A stretch of 9,688 bases of DNA from an uncultured Alistipes sp. (GTDB lineage Bacteria > Bacteroidota > Bacteroidia > Bacteroidales > Rikenellaceae): contig CAAGHX010000069.1 of NCBI GenBank assembly GCA_900769745.1, positions 1-9,688 on the forward strand, given 5' to 3'. Position numbers and translations under genes: made by a program. The first letter of the stretch is position 1; every line of letters starts with the position of its first letter. The notes under the pieces were generated by a model. It had not been told where the DNA came from. It did no database searches and saw only the letters and a list, made by a program, of their open reading frames with translations. Positions 6,526-9,688 of the stretch are shown in pieces.

Positions 6526-7539
6526 TCATTTTACAAGTTGCTCTAAGGTTTCTACTTTGACCTTAAAGTTATTTATAGTATCGACTTGTGAACGAACTAA
6601 ACCTTTTATGTTTTGCCCGCATGATGAACAATATACGTCATCTGTTGCGTTTTTATACCCGCATGAGCATACGAATCTTTCCACGACCTTAGAAGAGAAC
6701 AAACTATCTTTAACATTTTCTATTGCACCTTTATTGGGTAAATTGTCTAATTCTTCCAAAATCTTACGCATTAATATAATGTCTTCAGGGTTATATTCGT
6801 TTTTGTCAAATTTTAACAATCTAATAGCGTGAGAATAATCTCCATTCGATATTAATTCCAATATATGTTTAGGGCTAAATAAATTATGGCTTCTAATTAA
6901 AGAGTCCGTGTAGCAATATCTTTGAGTATATTCTTTATATATAATCTCGATTGCATTTTTATATCCAATAGATGATAAGAATTGGTTGAATTTGGAGATC
7001 ATTGTGTTTTTAGAATCACTCTGCCATGCTGATATATAATGATCATATAAAGATTGGCCGAGTTCAACTAATTTATTTTCAATAATCATGTCCCATTCCT
7101 CTGAAGATATATCTCCGTTGGAAGGTTTATTTTTCCAATTATTCTTAAATAGTTGTAATTCTAATTGTTCTTTTGTTATATGTTTACCTTCTATTATTGC
7201 TTTGTTGTGAGCAAATCGAACTGCAGTACCTGTTATTGATACCATAAACATTGATTTGCCTTGTCCTGAAATTTCATCGAAGTCAATTTTAATTCCAAGA
7301 ATAGCATCAGCCATCTTTTTATTGGCTTTATACGTTAAATCTTCGAGTGCCCTGTTGTAGAGCTGATCTAATTGGTTACGATAGGTTCCAGACATTCCGC
7401 CAAAGAAATCAGATAATGACGCAATAAAATCTGAAAAAACATTTGTTCCGATTACAAGATTTGTTGTAACTAATCCCAAATACTTCTCGATTTCTGTACC
7501 ACTAATAGAATTTGTGGTTGTGATAATAATTTCTCTCAT
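6526..7539 (-). CDS. YbjQ/UPF0145-type domain protein with C-terminal zinc ribbon
   Basis: A 337-residue cytoplasmic protein with no signal peptide or membrane helix. Residues 2-108 match the YbjQ/UPF0145 fold (putative heavy-metal-binding, pentameric in known members): IIITTTNSISG, IEKYLGLVT, VFSDFIASLSDFFGGMSGTY (34-53), ADAILGIKIDFDEI (77-90) and SMFMVSITGTAV (96-107). Free-standing members are only about 105 residues. Here a helical region of about 170 residues that I do not recognise follows, then a zinc ribbon with C291-x-C293 and C304-x-x-C307, and a short C-terminal helix (about 318-336) that may form a coiled coil. The coding sequence is visibly richer in A and T than its neighbours, suggesting transfer. 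It is preceded by a structured non-coding region with a promoter (7768-7798), and no convincing promoter lies closer. Function is unknown; the ribbon could bind metal, nucleic acid or a partner protein. Confidence 0.85.
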   Translation of the reverse strand: MREIIITTTNSISGTEIEKYLGLVTTNLVIGTNVFSDFIASLSDFFGGMSGTYRNQLDQLYNRALEDLTYKANKKMADAILGIKIDFDEISGQGKSMFMVSITGTAVRFAHNKAIIEGKHITKEQLELQLFKNNWKNKPSNGDISSEEWDMIIENKLVELGQSLYDHYISAWQSDSKNTMISKFNQFLSSIGYKNAIEIIYKEYTQRYCYTDSLIRSHNLFSPKHILELISNGDYSHAIRLLKFDKNEYNPEDIILMRKILEELDNLPNKGAIENVKDSLFSSKVVERFVCSCGYKNATDDVYCSSCGQNIKGLVRSQVDTINNFKVKVETLEQLVK

Positions 7540-7561
7540 ATAAAGTCAAGTTAGTAGTTAT

Positions 7562-7604
7562 GCATATAAAATAAGAAAGCGCAAGGCTGATAGCTCATTT
7601 GCGC
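7562..7604 (-). terminator. Terminator-like hairpin at the 3' end of the structured RNA
   Basis: On the minus strand GCGCAA (7604-7599) pairs with TTGCGC (7584-7579), with a small inner hairpin (GCT and AGC) in between, followed by the T-rich but interrupted tail TTTCTTATTTTATATGC. It lies 40 bp before the ATG of the YbjQ-like gene, so it could end a free RNA or attenuate read-through into that gene. Two bases are shared with the base of the rod, so the two folds compete slightly. Confidence 0.45.
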
Positions 7605-7762
7605 ATAGTAGGTCGTAGGATACCTGATGATACAAATAAGTAACAACCCCACGCCTATATCCAAAAGGATATGACGGGAGATGCGACTATTTGCCCTCAT
7701 CATCGCTGAATTTCCTACGTTCACTATGCAAGAACAAATTTACGCTTCCGTAAATAATATGT
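7579..7762 (-). ncRNA. Candidate structured RNA or leader upstream of the YbjQ-like gene
   Basis: A region of about 184 nt without a credible coding frame folds strongly. From the outside in: GCATAGT (7603-7609) pairs with 7723-7729; CGTAGGA (7614-7620) with 7713-7719; GATGAT (7626-7631) with 7699-7704; CAAATA plus GT across one bulge (7633-7641) with 7686-7693; and ATATCC (7657-7662) with GGATAT (7667-7672) around an AAAA loop (UUUU in the RNA). Purine-rich internal loops separate the helices, as in functional RNAs. On the minus strand a 6-bp hairpin (TTTACG, GAAG, CGTAAA; 7754-7739) precedes the rod and a terminator-like hairpin follows it. The minus strand is preferred because a TTG-N20-TAACTTTG promoter lies just upstream. 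I could not match it to a known RNA family. It may be a free small RNA of about 190 nt or a cis-acting attenuator of the downstream gene. Confidence 0.55.
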
Positions 7763-7767
7763 TTTAG

Positions 7768-7798
7768 CAAAGTTAGAAAACTAAATCGTTATTTGCAA
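7768..7798 (-). promoter_or_regulatory. Bacteroidetes-type promoter for the structured RNA and YbjQ-like gene
   Basis: On the minus strand TTG (7798-7796) is followed after 20 bp by TAACTTTG (7775-7768), a full match to TAnnTTTG. Transcription would start near 7762. A second -7-like box, TAAATTTG (7742-7735), lacks a partner at the right distance. Confidence 0.65.
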
Positions 7799-7867
7799 TA
7801 GTTTAGATAAATCACTTTCATTGAATAGAATTAAGCATTGAATAAAATGGCTCATTGTTGCGTAATT

Positions 7868-7899
7868 AAAAAAGTCCAACATCAAGTGTTGGACTTTTT
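7868..7899 (-). terminator. Rho-independent terminator of the S9 peptidase - DUF6528 operon
   Basis: On the minus strand AAAAAGTCCAACA (7899-7887) pairs perfectly with TGTTGGACTTTTT (7881-7869) around a 5-nt loop, 4 bp after the stop of the lipoprotein gene, and ends in six T residues. Confidence 0.9.
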
Positions 7900-7903
7900 C
7901 TAT

Positions 7904-8803
7904 TTAATACTTCAGCGGACGCGCTTTATACAATCTTATGCTGTCGATTGTAACCGTCTTATCGGGATTCTTCTGATAGATGTTTTGTGTCCACCAGCTT
8001 GTCTCGCCTTTGGTGAAAATCAAGCGGTTAGTCTTAGCGTCGAGGTTCACCGATTTCACGCCACGAACATCCTTCAAAGGCTCAAATGGCGAGAACTCCT
8101 GCTTTGCAATATCAAACCATACAACTCCCTCGCGGCCCGAAATAAGCATACTATTATCATCAACAGGTGAGAGGTCGTGGCCCGAATTGATAGGAAGCTC
8201 CCACTCGGCCACCTTCTCGAGCGAAGGCGTTTCGCTCTGCCAATCCTTTAGCTTATACTCTCTAAGCTCCTTATAACCCAGCGCAAAAAGGCTCTCGCGC
8301 TTAGAATTCCACACAACGCCGTGACCCGAGTAGAGCGAGTCGCGGAAGATTCGCTTTTCAGGGTGCTTCACATCGTATAGCTCCAGAGCATTGCCCAGGC
8401 CTCGGTTGTTGGTCGAAAGTGCAATAGCGATGCGACCATCTGGCAACATATCGGCAGAGTGCGCATTCACAACATTCGCATAGAAGAGTACCTCTTTTGT
8501 GGCGATATCAATCAGCAGACAGCAGTCGCTCGACGATGTGATAAGCATCTTGGTATTGTTGTCAACAGCCTTGCACTCATCGATAGATTTCAGGCGACCC
8601 AGATACTCCGCTGGAAGCCCCTTAACGCTCTTATCAGCCTGCCAGCTCCATACGGTCTTTACGTCGCGACCCTCCGACTTACCATAGTCGATAATCATCA
8701 CCTTGTCGTCGCCACATACGGCCACACAATCCCTATTAAATGGTGAGCAGCCCACCGAATAGAGGACTGCCACCATAATAACTATACTCTTGATAATCTT
8801 CAT
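7904..8803 (-). CDS. DUF6528 family propeller-like lipoprotein
   Basis: A 299-residue predicted lipoprotein with a signal peptide and lipobox SVGC (C19). The rest consists of repeated beta-strand blocks such as VAVCGDDKVMIIDY, KMLITSSSDCCLLID, VVNAHSADMLPDGRIAIAL, YSGHGVVWNSKRESLFALG, NSGHDLSPVDDNSMLIS and VKSVNLDAKTNRLIF. This pattern suggests a beta-propeller and matches what I know of the Bacteroidetes DUF6528 family, whose function is not established. The AHS, SGHG and SGHD motifs place a histidine at similar points in successive blades and may form a shared site. The frame is open upstream to 8857, inside the preceding gene, but the start at 8803 gives a normal lipoprotein signal and a 13-bp gap after the S9 peptidase stop. 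The two are therefore very likely one operon, which ends in the terminator at 7868-7899. Confidence 0.82.
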   Translation of the reverse strand: MKIIKSIVIMVAVLYSVGCSPFNRDCVAVCGDDKVMIIDYGKSEGRDVKTVWSWQADKSVKGLPAEYLGRLKSIDECKAVDNNTKMLITSSSDCCLLIDIATKEVLFYANVVNAHSADMLPDGRIAIALSTNNRGLGNALELYDVKHPEKRIFRDSLYSGHGVVWNSKRESLFALGYKELREYKLKDWQSETPSLEKVAEWELPINSGHDLSPVDDNSMLISGREGVVWFDIAKQEFSPFEPLKDVRGVKSVNLDAKTNRLIFTKGETSWWTQNIYQKNPDKTVTIDSIRLYKARPLKY

Positions 8804-8816
8804 CTTATCGAAAGAT

Positions 8817-9688
8817 TTATCTGTTAGGAATATCCACCTGAGTCTGGCGACCATCAATCAGATAGTCTGTGAAGTAATCCACCAAACGCCAGTAGAAATA
8901 CTCGTTCATATCGCCAAAGCCGTGACGCTGAGTAGGCAAGTACAACATATCGAAACGCTTGTTGGCACGAATCAACGCGTCAACCACGCGAGATGTGTTA
9001 CCTGGGTGTACGTTGTTGTCAATCTCACCGTGAACCAACAACAAGTGACCCTTCAACTGGCGTGCAATCTCTGGGTTGCTGCTAATGCGATATACAAATG
9101 TAGTGTCGCCCTTGTCGCTTACCTGCTCCTTCACGCCGTGGTGTGTCTCGCTCCACCAGCGGTTGTAGATCTTGTTGTCGTGGTTACCTGCGCACGATAC
9201 GGCAGCCTTGAAGAAGTCGGGGTACTGCAGGATAGCTGCTGTTGACATAAAACCACCACCTGAGTGACCGTGAATACCAACTCGGTTGATATCGATAAAC
9301 TTGTGGCGTGCAGCCAACTGCTCGATAGCAGCCTTCTGGTCAGCCAAACCATAGTCGCGGAGGTTGCCGTAACCATAGTTGTGATACCACTTCGAACGGT
9401 CGGGGTGACCACCACGGTTACCAACAGAAATCACGATAAATCCAGCCTGAGCCAAACGGTCAGTACGCACTGTCATACGAGTAAATGGATACTGTGTAGC
9501 CTCAACCTGTGGACCTGGATATACATAATCAACGATAGGGTATTTCTTCTCAGGGTCGAAGTCGAAAGGCTTGTACATCACACCATACAAATCTGTAACG
9601 CCGTCAGCAGCCTTAACTGTGAAGGTCTCAGGGAACTTGTAGCCGTTAGCCAAAAGCTGTGAGAAGTCGCTAGACTCCAATGTCATAA
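8817..9688 (-). CDS. S9 family (dipeptidyl peptidase IV-like) serine peptidase, C-terminal part (partial)
   Basis: The catalytic alpha/beta-hydrolase domain of a prolyl oligopeptidase-family peptidase; the frame is still open at the right edge, so the N-terminal propeller lies outside. Family members cut dipeptides, often after proline, from peptides in the periplasm. Visible landmarks, with codon positions: DGVTDLYGVMYKPFDFDP at the domain start; YPIVDYVYPGPQ (oxyanion region); NRGG; the nucleophile in GHSGGG (Ser, 9261-9263); the aspartate in HGEIDNNVHPGNT (9018-9020); and the histidine in QRHGFG (8922-8924). The nucleophile motif reads GHSGGG instead of the GWSYGG of classical DPP IV, so the specificity may differ. 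The order Ser-Asp-His and the spacing are intact, so the enzyme should be active. It is followed after 13 bp by the DUF6528 lipoprotein gene. Confidence 0.93.
   Translation of the reverse strand, partial: MTLESSDFSQLLANGYKFPETFTVKAADGVTDLYGVMYKPFDFDPEKKYPIVDYVYPGPQVEATQYPFTRMTVRTDRLAQAGFIVISVGNRGGHPDRSKWYHNYGYGNLRDYGLADQKAAIEQLAARHKFIDINRVGIHGHSGGGFMSTAAILQYPDFFKAAVSCAGNHDNKIYNRWWSETHHGVKEQVSDKGDTTFVYRISSNPEIARQLKGHLLLVHGEIDNNVHPGNTSRVVDALIRANKRFDMLYLPTQRHGFGDMNEYFYWRLVDYFTDYLIDGRQTQVDIPNR

Noticed and set aside
6443..6832. A 129-codon + strand frame opposite the YbjQ-like gene.
   Set aside because: It runs through the terminator hairpin and the antisense of the zinc ribbon; its translation has no domain signature.
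7603..7729. An integron attC site, suggested by the imperfect 127-bp palindrome.
   Set aside because: The required RYYYAAC and GTTRRRY core sites were not found at its ends, and there is no integrase or array of cassettes.
7562..7800. A retron or group II intron RNA.
   Set aside because: No reverse transcriptase gene lies nearby and the domain V hairpin of group II introns is absent.

Overview
The window looks like a chromosomal segment of a member of the Bacteroidales (Bacteroidetes). Four lines of evidence point there: several promoters of the Bacteroidetes type (TTTG or TTG, about 19-20 bp, then TAnnTTTG), A-rich leaders without Shine-Dalgarno sequences, a DUF5606-type protein and a DUF6528-type lipoprotein (both recognised from memory as Bacteroidetes families), and a TlpA-type periplasmic thioredoxin protein. 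The genus cannot be fixed from this sequence. Most genes are ordinary and of moderate GC; one stretch (about 6440-7860) is clearly more AT-rich.

Layout. On the + strand, the 3' end of argS (arginyl-tRNA synthetase) is followed after 35 bp by a GH43 arabinanase-like lipoprotein, which ends at a strong, probably bidirectional terminator. A run of four minus-strand genes follows: a secreted CPPED1-like metallophosphoesterase, a DUF5606 protein, an exported TlpA-like thioredoxin-fold protein and an MscS-type mechanosensitive channel. Each of the last three has its own terminator or promoter signals, so these look like single-gene units rather than one operon. A divergent spacer of 264 bp separates mscS from dusB (tRNA-dihydrouridine synthase, + strand).

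The accessory-looking part is 6440-7860: an AT-rich minus-strand gene encoding a YbjQ/UPF0145-type domain fused to a helical region and a C-terminal zinc ribbon. It is preceded by a 364-bp non-coding stretch that can fold into a long rod-like RNA (7603-7729), with a good Bacteroidetes promoter on one side (7768-7798, minus) and a terminator-like hairpin on the other (7579-7604). This is the best candidate for something undescribed: either a free small RNA or a structured leader of the YbjQ-like gene.

The right end holds a two-gene minus-strand operon: the C-terminal catalytic half of an S9 (dipeptidyl peptidase IV-like) serine peptidase, cut by the window edge, and 13 bp downstream a DUF6528 propeller-like lipoprotein. 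No tRNA, rRNA, CRISPR array, insertion sequence or phage gene was seen.
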